Notes: generated by a model from the letters alone, not told the origin. Positions 1-7,059 are shown, numbered from the stretch's first letter. The stretch: 10,767 nt of DNA from CAJQQY01 sp964352225 (GCA_964352225.1 CAYGRM010000232.1:1-10767), one strand, 5' to 3'. Translations and numbers: made by a program.

Positions 1-102
1 GGTGAAAAAAGACGCATAAAAAAATTAGCGACATAATTCAAAACAGTCTCTAAGTAAGAAGTTTTTTAAGTGGAAGAGTAAGTAGATAAAAAATAATTAC
101 GC

Positions 103-1317
103 ATGCAAAAATCGATTGCCATTATATGTGCTGGAGGACCTGCTCCTGGAATCAATACCGTCGTAAGTACTGTAGCGAAAGTTTTTTTAAAAGAAAACTA
201 CAGAGTACTAGGTGTTCATCATGGATATCAGGGTTTGTTTTCTGAGGAAGCGCAAATTAAGGAATTCGATTTTGCACATGCGGATAGAATCTTTAGCAGG
301 GGTGGTTCTACGCTTATCATGAGTCGATTCAAACCTAAGGATTCAGAATTCACAACTACTTTTTTTGAAAAGCATCATGTAAAACTGCTAGTAACTATTG
401 GAGGTGATGATACCGCTTCCACCGCAAATCGATTGACCAAATTCCTAAAAGGAAAGGGCTTAGAAATTTCGAATATTCACGTTCCGAAGACCATTGATAA
501 TGATCTCCCTTTGCCTGGAAGGAATCCCACTTTTGGTTTTCATTCAGCCAAAGACGAAGGAGTCAGGATCGGGAATACTTTATACGAAGATGCTCGAACG
601 ACTGAGTCTTGGTTTTTGATGTCTTCGATGGGAAGGACTGCAGGACATTTAGCTTTTGGAATCGGTACAGCTTGCCATTTTCCAATGATTATCATTCCTG
701 AGATGTTTAATAATACAAAACCGACTATTGATAAAATTATCAATTTGATGATTTCTTGCATTGTAAAAAGACATATTCAAGGAATTCATTATGGCGTAAT
801 TATCATCAGCGAAGGAGTTTTTCATATCCTAGAAGAAGAGGAAATTAAGAATGCAGGTATTCGTTTCACCTATGATTCACACGGGCATCCTGAATTAGGA
901 AATGTAAGCAAAGCGAATTTTTTCAATATCCTTCTTCAAGAAAAATTACGAGCACTTGGATTGGATATTAAAAGTCGACCCAATGATGCAGGATATGAAT
1001 TAAGATGTTGCCATCCTATTGGTTTTGATTTGACCTTGTGTACCCTTTTGGGAATTGGGGTCAAAAAATTATTCCAAGAAGGAAAAAGTGGATGCATCGT
1101 AAGTGCCGATGCTGAAGGAAATATACAACCGGTTTATTTGGATGATCATACGGATGAGAATGGAAAAGTAATTCCACGATTAGTAAATATGGAGTCAGAA
1201 ATAGCTCAGCTATTTTTTCAAGGATTAGATTTTATAAAGGAAAAAGATTATTCAGCAGCTGAGGTTTATTTAAAAAACCCTGCGGAATATAATTTTAATC
1301 AAATATTAAATTGGTAA
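103..1317 (+). CDS. 6-phosphofructokinase, predicted pyrophosphate-dependent type
   Basis: Phosphofructokinase-family enzyme (404 aa), cytoplasmic, interconverting fructose-6-P and fructose-1,6-bisP. What is seen: an N-terminal GGPAPGIN phosphate-donor loop (residues 11-18), GGDD at 100-103, PKTIDND at 128-134 with the presumed catalytic Asp132, and MGRTAGHLA from 176. In the family, Asp at the fourth position of GGDD and Lys in PKTIDND (instead of Gly in ATP-type PGTIDND) mark PPi-dependent enzymes, so PPi use is predicted, making the reaction reversible. The length suits the PPi-type clade. It is followed after 8 bp by a KDPG-aldolase gene, suggesting one transcript. In that setting it may run toward fructose-6-P, using triose phosphate from uronate breakdown (inference). 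No Shine-Dalgarno is visible upstream, as usual in Bacteroidota. ATG103 is the natural start because the GGPAPG loop begins 10 residues in. Phosphorylation of another substrate, such as sedoheptulose-7-P, cannot be excluded. Confidence 0.9.
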   Translation: MQKSIAIICAGGPAPGINTVVSTVAKVFLKENYRVLGVHHGYQGLFSEEAQIKEFDFAHADRIFSRGGSTLIMSRFKPKDSEFTTTFFEKHHVKLLVTIGGDDTASTANRLTKFLKGKGLEISNIHVPKTIDNDLPLPGRNPTFGFHSAKDEGVRIGNTLYEDARTTESWFLMSSMGRTAGHLAFGIGTACHFPMIIIPEMFNNTKPTIDKIINLMISCIVKRHIQGIHYGVIIISEGVFHILEEEEIKNAGIRFTYDSHGHPELGNVSKANFFNILLQEKLRALGLDIKSRPNDAGYELRCCHPIGFDLTLCTLLGIGVKKLFQEGKSGCIVSADAEGNIQPVYLDDHTDENGKVIPRLVNMESEIAQLFFQGLDFIKEKDYSAAEVYLKNPAEYNFNQILNW

Positions 1318-1325
1318 AATAACTA

Positions 1326-1991
1326 ATGGCAAAATTTACAAGAATAAAAGTTGCTCAAAAAATGAAAGAGCAAGGCATGGTTCCCCTTTTTTATCATGCA
1401 GATATTGAAGTTGCAAAATCATTGTTACAAGCTATATATGATGGAGGTGCAAGGTTGCTAGAATTTACGAGTCGAGGAGATTATGCACACGAAATTTTCA
1501 CTCAATTATATAAGTTTGCAGCAAAGCAAATGCCTGACTTAATGATGGGCGTTGGTTCTGTAACAGATGCAGGTGCGGCAAGTTTATATTTACAATTGGG
1601 AGCTAACTTTGTGGTGACTCCAGTTTTTCGAGAAGACATAGCTATAGTTTGTAATCGAAAAAAAGTGTTGTGGTCGCCAGGTTGTGGTTCGTTGACAGAA
1701 ATTTGCACAGCAGAAGAAATGGGTTGTGAGATTGTGAAATTATTCCCAGGAAGTGTTTACGGTCCTGGTTTTATCAAAGCCATAAAAGGCCCTCAACCAT
1801 GGACGAATGTCATGCCGACCGGAGGCGTTTCACCTGACCCTGAAAATTTAAAAGGCTGGTTTTCCGCAGGTGCATATTGTGTCGGAATGGGATCAAAGCT
1901 TATGGTGAAAAAAGAAAATGGAGAATTTGATTATAAAAAAATAGAAAACTTAACAAGGGATACATTAGATCTTATTCAGAGTATTAAGTAA
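1326..1991 (+). CDS. eda: KDPG/KHG aldolase-family protein (Eda-like)
   Basis: Class I aldolase of the 2-keto-3-deoxy-6-phosphogluconate/4-hydroxy-2-oxoglutarate family (221 aa), cleaving KDPG to pyruvate and glyceraldehyde-3-phosphate in the cytoplasm. Seen: GGARLLEFTSRGD with Glu46 and Arg50 matching the catalytic Glu and substrate-binding Arg of the Eda motif EVTLR; GVGSVTD at 75-81; Schiff-base Lys138 in EIVKLFPG; and the phosphate-binding PTGGVSP stretch near residue 165. The enzyme completes the KDG branch of alginate breakdown, fitting the PL6 lyase on the facing operon. It starts 8 bp after the phosphofructokinase stop, so co-transcription is likely, and a strong hairpin terminator follows at 2053-2086. 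The residues around the motif (FTSRGD rather than VTLRT) are a variant common in Bacteroidota homologues, so exact specificity (KDPG versus another 2-keto-3-deoxy acid phosphate) is inferred. A truncated near-copy lies at about 6491-6768. Confidence 0.9.
   Translation: MAKFTRIKVAQKMKEQGMVPLFYHADIEVAKSLLQAIYDGGARLLEFTSRGDYAHEIFTQLYKFAAKQMPDLMMGVGSVTDAGAASLYLQLGANFVVTPVFREDIAIVCNRKKVLWSPGCGSLTEICTAEEMGCEIVKLFPGSVYGPGFIKAIKGPQPWTNVMPTGGVSPDPENLKGWFSAGAYCVGMGSKLMVKKENGEFDYKKIENLTRDTLDLIQSIK
1648..1911 (+). repeat. Direct repeat, copy 1 (inside intact eda); copy 2 at 6504-6768
   Basis: About 265 bp is repeated in the same orientation at 6504-6768, about 4.86 kb away, with roughly 87% identity and blocks of 20 or more identical bases. 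The pair brackets the whole PL6 lyase operon and its promoter. Confidence 0.85.
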
Positions 1992-2052
1992 GATTAAGGT
2001 CAATTGTCAACATTGCTAGGCGTATTTTAAATATCATTTATAACTAAAAAGA

Positions 2053-2086
2053 GCTGTTAGTGCTATAAGCACTAACAGCCCTTTTT
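2053..2086 (+). terminator. Intrinsic terminator between convergent operons
   Basis: A perfect 12-bp stem (2053-2064 pairing with 2068-2079) closes on the 3-nt loop ATA and is followed by CC and five T residues (2082-2086). On the other side five A residues (2046-2050) precede the stem, so a T-run also follows on the - strand. It sits 61 bp after the aldolase stop and 30 bp before the end of the facing lyase gene, and probably works in both directions. Confidence 0.9.
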
Positions 2087-2116
2087 AGTACAAAGAATTA
2101 CCTTGCTCTGCTTATG

Positions 2117-4435
2117 TTAATACATCAATTTTAATTTCAAGTTTTCCTCCACAATTAATTTCCCAGAGTTAATTATTTCATTATTAGAATGTGTATTATT
2201 TTTTGCACCCCATAGCAGCGCCACTAATTTTACACGATTATTTTTAAATGTATTTTTGGAAATATCTACATTGATGATACCTCTAGTATTTAGTAAAATG
2301 CCATTCTTTTCTTGGTTACCACAATTTGTAAATATACTGTTATGAATTTTTAAATTACCTCCAATTGTGGACTCATCATAACCACCTCTATAGTAGTCAA
2401 TGACATTACTATTGACATTCTCAAAATGGCAATTATCAACAGTTAAAAATTCTACATTATAATCTCCTTTGTCATTCGTTTCTTCAGAAAGTTCAATTCC
2501 GTTGGTACAATCTTTAAGAGATGAATTTGCAAAAGTAATTTCATCAGACATACTTTCCTTGTAAGCTTTCAGCACATAATTGAAGTTGCTGATTTCACAT
2601 GCTTTAACTGTCAAATTGTAAAGGCTGGACATATTTTCTTTTAAAGTAGCAAATGCATACTGCACATTTTTTCCCATCAAAATAACACCTTGCAAAGTCA
2701 AATCACCTCTTGGATGCATCTCAAAAGCAGGAGTATTGGCTGCACCAGAATAGATGATTTTCGCTCTGTTTTTACTGTCTTTAGATTTTATGGTAATTTT
2801 TTTATTGATGATTAATGAATTATTTAATTCATAAGTTCCAGCAGCCAATTCGATGATGTCCCCATTTTTAGCTGCTTTTATTTTTGTTGAAAAATTAGCT
2901 ATGCTAGTGACTGCGTGAGTTTCAGGAGCTACTTCAGGTACTTCATTGGAAAACCAACTTGGTCCATACTTTTTCTTATCCAAAATCATCGGGTCTTTAG
3001 AAGCCGAACCTGCAACTGCTCCGATAGAATTCTTATCATTCCGATTATTTCCAAAAAGATCTTTTTCAATCGTTTCAAAATCGAAACCATTGTGAATTTC
3101 TACCTGCGGTAAATTGGTTGGAATGTAAATATTTTCTGCCACTTCAGATATTTCGAAGTTCGCATTTTCCAATCCTTCTATTTTTTCAGAACCTGCATTT
3201 TGATTATTTGTCAAATTACTTTTAAATGTGATACCGTCAATTTTATCATGTGCAACGATTGGTTGAGTGTCTCCTTTTTTATTGTAAATAATGTTGTTGG
3301 CGATGAGGGTTCTGATTGGTCTAGCTGATCTGATTTCAGAGGGAGGCAACACATCTTTCTGACTAATATTTGTACCTACACCAAAATGCCAAGGTTCAAT
3401 ACAATTGATGTAAGTGTTGTGTGCAACTACAACATCGGTGACTTGATTATAACGGTTGAGTGGAGACTTTGGGATCCCATTCATGATCGCAAGTGGGCTT
3501 CTAAATTGTTTACCTTTTAGATTATAAAAATAATTATTCACAACCCAATGTCCCGTATTAATTAATCGAACTCCACCCACATTTTCATTACCATCTCCGA
3601 TAAAATAATTACCATCAATTTTACAATAATTACCATGTCGTGTTACTAATGAACCTTCAGATTTATAAAAAACATTATTGCTAAATTTATTGAAATTAGT
3701 CTTGCTCGAAATTACTTCCACTTCGCCATTACATCTTTCAAAAAGATTGTTCGCTACAGTTGTGTAGGATGGAGACATGGATGTGTAGCTACTTCCAAGT
3801 TGAATGGTTTCTGCACTTGCACCACCTTTTCGAGGTCTTGGACCAAAGTAGTTATTGGTAATTTTATGATAGTTATTGATGCTTTGGTTACCTTTAATAT
3901 CAACTCTTACTGTTGGACCTCGATTTGATTTTCCTGCGAGGTAACAATGGTCGAGCGTATTATGTCTGCCATGAAATTCTACCCAAAGATCGGCTTTGTC
4001 TCGGTGAGGTTGATTGAAGTTTTCAATTACACAGTTGGTGACATTGCAATGTGAAGCCAAAGAATCTTTATTGATTCTAAATTCGATCACTACATCAGTT
4101 GGCGTGTATCCATTTTTAAAAAATAAACCATTGACATTCAGATATTCTCCTGCTAGTTTTAAACAAGATTTACCTTCGATGAAAACTTGTCCTGGCGTTT
4201 CGGCTTGTAAGGAAATTGGTTTTGCTTCCGTTCCTTTTCCTGTGAAATTAATTTGTACATCTTTCCAAATACCATTTGTAAGTATAATGTTATCTCCTGC
4301 TGTAGCGTTGGCAATTGCATTTTTCAACTCGGATGGATCACTTACTTTTTTTTCAGAAATATTAGATGTGGATGTTTCATTTTGACAGGAAACCATCAAA
4401 AGAATTAAGCTGAAAAATAGTATTTTTCTAAACAT
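2117..4435 (-). CDS. Polysaccharide lyase family 6 (alginate lyase / chondroitinase-B-like) lipoprotein
   Basis: PL6 lyase (772 aa) predicted to cleave alginate by beta-elimination, releasing 4,5-unsaturated uronate products. Seen: residues 1-17 form a lipoprotein signal (basic MFRK, hydrophobic core, lipobox MVSC with Cys17), placing it in the envelope. The body is rich in Asn-ladder parallel beta-helix turns in two halves, about 30-480 and 500-772, matching the two-domain long PL6 architecture (AlyGC type). Catalytic Lys245 and Arg266 with putative calcium ligands Glu238 and Glu240 keep the spacing E-x-E-x4-K-x20-R known from AlyGC (E213, E215, K220, R241, from memory). A strict lipoprotein export signal after Cys17 (QNETS) is not obvious, so surface exposure is uncertain. 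It is last in the - strand operon, 24 bp after the reductase stop. Alginate rather than dermatan/chondroitin is preferred because KDPG aldolase is adjacent; poly-M, MG or G preference cannot be told. Confidence 0.9.
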   Translation of the reverse strand: MFRKILFFSLILLMVSCQNETSTSNISEKKVSDPSELKNAIANATAGDNIILTNGIWKDVQINFTGKGTEAKPISLQAETPGQVFIEGKSCLKLAGEYLNVNGLFFKNGYTPTDVVIEFRINKDSLASHCNVTNCVIENFNQPHRDKADLWVEFHGRHNTLDHCYLAGKSNRGPTVRVDIKGNQSINNYHKITNNYFGPRPRKGGASAETIQLGSSYTSMSPSYTTVANNLFERCNGEVEVISSKTNFNKFSNNVFYKSEGSLVTRHGNYCKIDGNYFIGDGNENVGGVRLINTGHWVVNNYFYNLKGKQFRSPLAIMNGIPKSPLNRYNQVTDVVVAHNTYINCIEPWHFGVGTNISQKDVLPPSEIRSARPIRTLIANNIIYNKKGDTQPIVAHDKIDGITFKSNLTNNQNAGSEKIEGLENANFEISEVAENIYIPTNLPQVEIHNGFDFETIEKDLFGNNRNDKNSIGAVAGSASKDPMILDKKKYGPSWFSNEVPEVAPETHAVTSIANFSTKIKAAKNGDIIELAAGTYELNNSLIINKKITIKSKDSKNRAKIIYSGAANTPAFEMHPRGDLTLQGVILMGKNVQYAFATLKENMSSLYNLTVKACEISNFNYVLKAYKESMSDEITFANSSLKDCTNGIELSEETNDKGDYNVEFLTVDNCHFENVNSNVIDYYRGGYDESTIGGNLKIHNSIFTNCGNQEKNGILLNTRGIINVDISKNTFKNNRVKLVALLWGAKNNTHSNNEIINSGKLIVEENLKLKLMY

Positions 4436-4459
4436 GGTTTTATGATTAAGTTTTGATTT

Positions 4460-5284
4460 TTAAAAATTAAAATTATTAGGATCTGGGCCTATTCTATAAT
4501 TTTTATCTAAATCGTTTATGACTTGTATGTCTTCTTTTGATAATTCAAAATCAAACAAATTCGCGTTTTCAGCGATTCTGTTTTTATTAGAAGATTTGGG
4601 AATTGTAATAATCCCTTTTTGCAAATTCCACCTTAAAACTATTTGAGCGACTGATTTTTCATATTGGGTTGCCAACTTTTGAAGAGGTTCAATTTTCATG
4701 ATTTCACCCTTCATCAATGGCGACCAAGCTTCGTATTGAATATTTTTGGATTGACAAAAATCTATTAAATCTTGCTGGACTAAATAGGGATGAAATTCCA
4801 TTTGATTGACCATTGGAATGATGGTTGTTTTTGAAAACAACTCTTCCAAGTGAAGTTTCATAAAATTACTGACTCCTATAGATCTGATTAATCCTTTTTT
4901 ATATAAATATTCTAATGCTTTCCATGTCTCGACAAATTTATTTTTAACGGGCCAATGAATTAGATATAAATCCAAATATTCCAAATTTAATCTTTCAAGA
5001 CTTTTGTGAAATGCTTTTATCGTTTTGTCATAACCTTGGTCTCTATTCCAAACTTTACTGACCACAAAAATATCTTCTCTATTTACTTCAGACTCTTTGA
5101 TTGCTTCACCAACTTCTTTTTCATTATTATAAAAAGAAGCAGTATCAATATGTCGATAACCAGTTTCGAATGCCCAAGCAATTGCATTTTTTACTTGCTC
5201 GGATTAAAAAACACCTAACCCTAAATAGGGCATTTTTACGCCATTATGTAAAGTGAAACTTCCGTTGATATTTGTGATCGACAT
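4460..5284 (-). pseudogene. Aldo/keto reductase interrupted by one in-frame stop
   Basis: Translation from ATG5284 gives MSITNINGSFTLHNGVKM followed by PYLGLGVF, then TAA at 5206-5204 (codon 27), then an uninterrupted same-frame reading to 4460, 274 codons before the stop in all, normal for an AKR. The stop falls where homologues have GLGVFQ, so one C-to-T change (CAA to TAA) explains it. Everything else is intact: the AKR tetrad Asp47 (HIDTA), Tyr52 (SFYNNE), Lys77 (SKVW) and His110 (LIHWP), plus GVSNF, MEFHPY and the C-terminal IPKSSNKNRI NADPH-binding segment. A fragment starting at GTG (codon 74) or later would lose Asp47 and Tyr52 and be inactive. It lies between the TIM-barrel gene and the PL6 lyase. 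An AKR-type reductase of the alginate product DEH is known from abalone (HdRed), so DEH-to-KDG reduction is a possible ancestral job, though most bacterial DEH reductases are SDRs. Read-through or a sequencing error remain possible. Confidence 0.88.
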
Positions 5285-5303
5285 TTTATTTTATTTATAG
5301 CCT

Positions 5304-5354
5304 CTGAATTTATTCTGCTGAATCAATTTAAATATTGCCTAATAAATTCAGCAG
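5304..5354 (-). repeat. Overlapping inverted repeats in the intergenic gap
   Basis: In the 76-bp gap between the TIM-barrel stop and the reductase start, an 11-bp arm at 5304-5314 is the exact complement of 5341-5351. A second 9-bp arm at 5315-5323 is the exact complement of 5346-5354. The right arms overlap, so only one of the two hairpins can form at a time in the mRNA. No T-run follows, so a simple terminator is unlikely. It could tune expression of the downstream genes or stabilise the upstream mRNA. Confidence 0.5.
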
Positions 5355-5360
5355 TTACCT

Positions 5361-6323
5361 TTAAGCCTCTTTCCATAATTTTTGAATAGCCTTCAAATCT
5401 TTTTTCATCGCATCAAAAACTACTTTCTTATCGACTGTAATTTTTGATTTTCCTTTCTCTGCACCACCTAAGTCATATTCCAAATGCAAAGATACTGGCG
5501 GATTCAAATTATACTTTTTTAGTAATTTAAAGTATTTATCAAAATCAACCATTCCCTCACCGATGGGTACATTTATCGGTTTCCATTTTCCATCCACTTT
5601 TCCCCATTTAAAATCTTTAAGTACAATAACTTTAATTTTGGGATACAAAAGTTGCAATCCATTTTCCCAAGAGTTCCCACCTTCTACCGTTGCATGACGA
5701 ATATCATATTGAGTTCCAAAGAAATCTGGATTTACCGTTTTAAGTATTTTTTGAATTTCCCAAAATGATGCGCCTACATTTTTACCAGCATGATTTTGAT
5801 AACATCCAATAATCCCGTTTTCTTTATTGATAGTTCCGAGGGCATCAATTTGATTACGGTACATTTCCAATGCATCGAGCATAGATTTGTCTTTTGGATA
5901 TTTGAACCAACCTGTTCGATAATATTTTATTCCAGCTTTGGCAGCAGTTTCTATAATATCTACATCAAGTGGTCGATTAACATTTTCGATACTCGTCGTT
6001 ATCATATTACAATTCGATCCTCCCTTTTTTATTGCAGTAATAGCTTTTGGTAGACCAATTTTTACTTCTTCTGGAAGAACGTGACCTTTAGGACGGACAG
6101 TCAAGTCTACACCTGTAAAACCCATTTCAGCCGCCATTTGTCCTGTGGCCTGATAGTCTAAAAACTGAAGGTGTTTTGAAAATATGTTTACTGAAAGTGG
6201 TTTGAGTTCGTTATTTATGGGCTTTTTTTGGTAATCAAAGAAAAGCGGAAAGTATGGAAGTGAAGCTGCCAGTAAGGAGGTGTTTTTTATGAAATCTCTT
6301 CTAGTGAAAAATTCTGTTGACAT
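5361..6323 (-). CDS. Tat-exported sugar phosphate isomerase/epimerase-like TIM-barrel protein
   Basis: Xylose-isomerase-like TIM barrel (AP endonuclease 2 superfamily, PF01261 type), 320 aa from ATG6323. A TTG two codons upstream (6329) is open but less likely. Residues 7-27 form a twin-arginine leader: TRRDFIK (Arg8-Arg9), then a hydrophobic stretch ending near FPLFF, so export of the folded protein to the periplasm is predicted, possibly with its metal. Barrel features seen: MGFTGVDLTVRPKGH (68-81), YQNHAG (175-180), GTQYDIRHA (203-211) and SLHLEYD (278-284), which supply the Asp, His and Glu residues that bind divalent metal in the family. It is first in the - strand operon with the reductase and PL6 lyase, behind a palindromic operator. 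Substrate unknown. Members in Bacteroidota polysaccharide loci often act on sugars or 3-keto sugars rather than phosphates, and a periplasmic location argues against a phosphosugar substrate. Role in alginate use is inferred from position only. Confidence 0.85.
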   Translation of the reverse strand: MSTEFFTRRDFIKNTSLLAASLPYFPLFFDYQKKPINNELKPLSVNIFSKHLQFLDYQATGQMAAEMGFTGVDLTVRPKGHVLPEEVKIGLPKAITAIKKGGSNCNMITTSIENVNRPLDVDIIETAAKAGIKYYRTGWFKYPKDKSMLDALEMYRNQIDALGTINKENGIIGCYQNHAGKNVGASFWEIQKILKTVNPDFFGTQYDIRHATVEGGNSWENGLQLLYPKIKVIVLKDFKWGKVDGKWKPINVPIGEGMVDFDKYFKLLKKYNLNPPVSLHLEYDLGGAEKGKSKITVDKKVVFDAMKKDLKAIQKLWKEA

Positions 6324-6372
6324 ATTCAAATATCTTGTTTTGTTATTTATTCTTGTATGTTTTGAAAATATT

Positions 6373-6390
6373 AAATTGGTTGACCAATTT
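6373..6390. promoter_or_regulatory. Perfect 18-bp palindromic operator upstream of the lyase operon
   Basis: Arms AAATTGGT (6373-6380) and ACCAATTT (6383-6390) are exact complements around a 2-bp centre. The core TTGGTtgACCAA resembles the TGGT-N-ACCA sites bound by FadR-subfamily GntR repressors, so a GntR-type regulator is the best guess; LacI types are also possible. A related 8-bp palindrome TTGATCAA lies at 6395-6402, making a 9-bp near-direct repeat (GTTGACCAA / GTTGATCAA) 15 bp apart. The site is 50 bp upstream of the TIM-barrel ATG. Confidence 0.65.
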
Positions 6391-6399
6391 TAAGTTGAT

Positions 6400-6407
6400 C
6401 AAATATA
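6400..6407 (-). promoter_or_regulatory. Candidate Bacteroidota -7 promoter element (TATATTTG)
   Basis: On the - strand TATATTTG fits the Bacteroidota -7 consensus TAnnTTTG exactly. Transcription would begin near 6393, placing the 18-bp palindrome just downstream of the start site and the TTGATCAA palindrome across the -7 element, an arrangement suited to repression. No TTTG at the usual -33 spacing was found (a TTG occurs only 12 bp upstream), so the call is tentative. Confidence 0.4.
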
Positions 6408-6490
6408 CTTTAAAAATTACAACTGTATTCTTTTTTGATAAAAAAAAATGAAGAACAAAATCAAAACTGGTTTTAAATTTGAGGCAGTTC

Positions 6491-6768
6491 GACATTTTTA
6501 ATATTTGTAATCGAAAAAAAAGTATTGTGTTCGCTAGGCTGTGGAAGTTTGACAGAGGTGGCTAAGTCCGAAGAAATGGGTTGTGAGATTGTAAAATTAT
6601 TCCCAGGAAGTGTTTACGATCCTGGTTTTATCAAAGCCATAAAAGATCCTCAACTTTGGACCAATGTCATGCCGACCGGAGGCGTTTCTCTTGATCCTGA
6701 AAATTTAAAGGGTTGGTTTTCCGCAGGTGCATATTGTGTAGGCATGGGATCAAAGTTAATGGTGAAAA
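6491..6768 (+). pseudogene. eda: Truncated, frameshifted second copy of the KDPG aldolase gene
   Basis: This stretch aligns with the 3' half of the intact aldolase gene: 6504-6768 matches 1648-1911 with about 34 mismatches and one extra A (8 A residues at 6514-6521 versus 7 at 1658-1664), roughly 87% identity by hand. Weaker similarity extends back to about 6483. The Schiff-base Lys in EIVKLFPG and the PTGGVS phosphate loop are kept, but the N-terminal half with the catalytic Glu and Arg is absent and the extra A shifts the frame. Many differences are synonymous (for example GGC/GGT, GTC/GTA, GAC/GAT), which suggests a paralogue once under selection. It ends abruptly where transposase-like sequence on the other strand begins. 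An open reading from about 6525 to 6809 exists but has no credible start and should not be annotated as a functional enzyme. Confidence 0.88.
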
Positions 6769-6950
6769 GAGCCAATCGACTAATTTGGTATTGTAAGCTT
6801 TCCTCATAAAAGAGTTCATTGGCAGAGTATTGAATCTCAAGTCATATAGATTTGTAAAAGATTGATAGCCAAACTTAAATTCAGAAGAAAGTAAAGACTT
6901 TGTTCATCTCGTACTTGACAATGAGTAAGTCCAGTAAACTGTTTGACCAT
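6769..6950 (-). pseudogene. C-terminal remnant of a DDE (IS4-type) transposase
   Basis: On the - strand, 6950-6837 reads MVKQFTGLTHCQVRDEQS followed by LYFLLNLSLAINLLQIYMT and a stop. After a frame change, 6830 to about 6766 reads NTLPMNSFMRKAYNTKL then VDWLFSPL. Together they match, in order, the end of IS4-type DDE transposases (DDE_Tnp_1) in Bacteroidota: a KQFTGLTxCQxRD block with the region of the last catalytic Glu just before it, a hydrophobic FHFNxSLTAxNLAK-like helix, then an FSMxSFKRxxYNxxL tail. The match is from memory of family sequences, not a search. At least one frameshift and no N-terminal part make it a dead relic. Its end meets the truncated eda copy at about 6768, suggesting the element inserted into or recombined with that gene. 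Nothing else recognisable is seen in 6951-7083. Confidence 0.65.
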
Positions 6951-7059
6951 CATTGATTTATAAGTTGAGTGTCAACCTATTTCAGGACGATACAAAAAAG
7001 CCGATAAATAAGATTATGTTAAACAAATTGCGTTTTTGAAAAAAATATCCGCTCAATTC

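Noticed and set aside
1..36. Possible 3' end of an upstream + strand gene (frames ending in TAA at 19 or 36).
   Set aside because: Two frames are open over a dozen or fewer codons and neither gives a recognisable C-terminus, so no partial CDS is called.
4014..4385. 123-codon + strand open frame opposite the lyase gene.
   Set aside because: It lies wholly antisense to well-conserved PL6 coding sequence and its translation has no motif; a shadow reading.
6449..6502. Short + strand reading starting ATG6449 (MKNKIKTGFKFEAVRHF).
   Set aside because: Seventeen codons, preceded by an A-run, not matching the aldolase N-terminus, so there is no support for a leader peptide.
6525..6809. A 94-codon open reading that looks like a small KDPG aldolase.
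   Set aside because: It lacks the N-terminal half and start context, is out of frame with the homologous upstream codons by one extra A, and its last codons come from opposite-strand transposase-like sequence; treated as a pseudogene.
6968..7012. Stretch GTGTCAACCTATTTCAGG and onward that resembles an IS end, with a + strand reading ECQPISGRYKKADK.
   Set aside because: No matching inverted repeat or target duplication could be found in the window, and the short reading has no recognised family; left unassigned.
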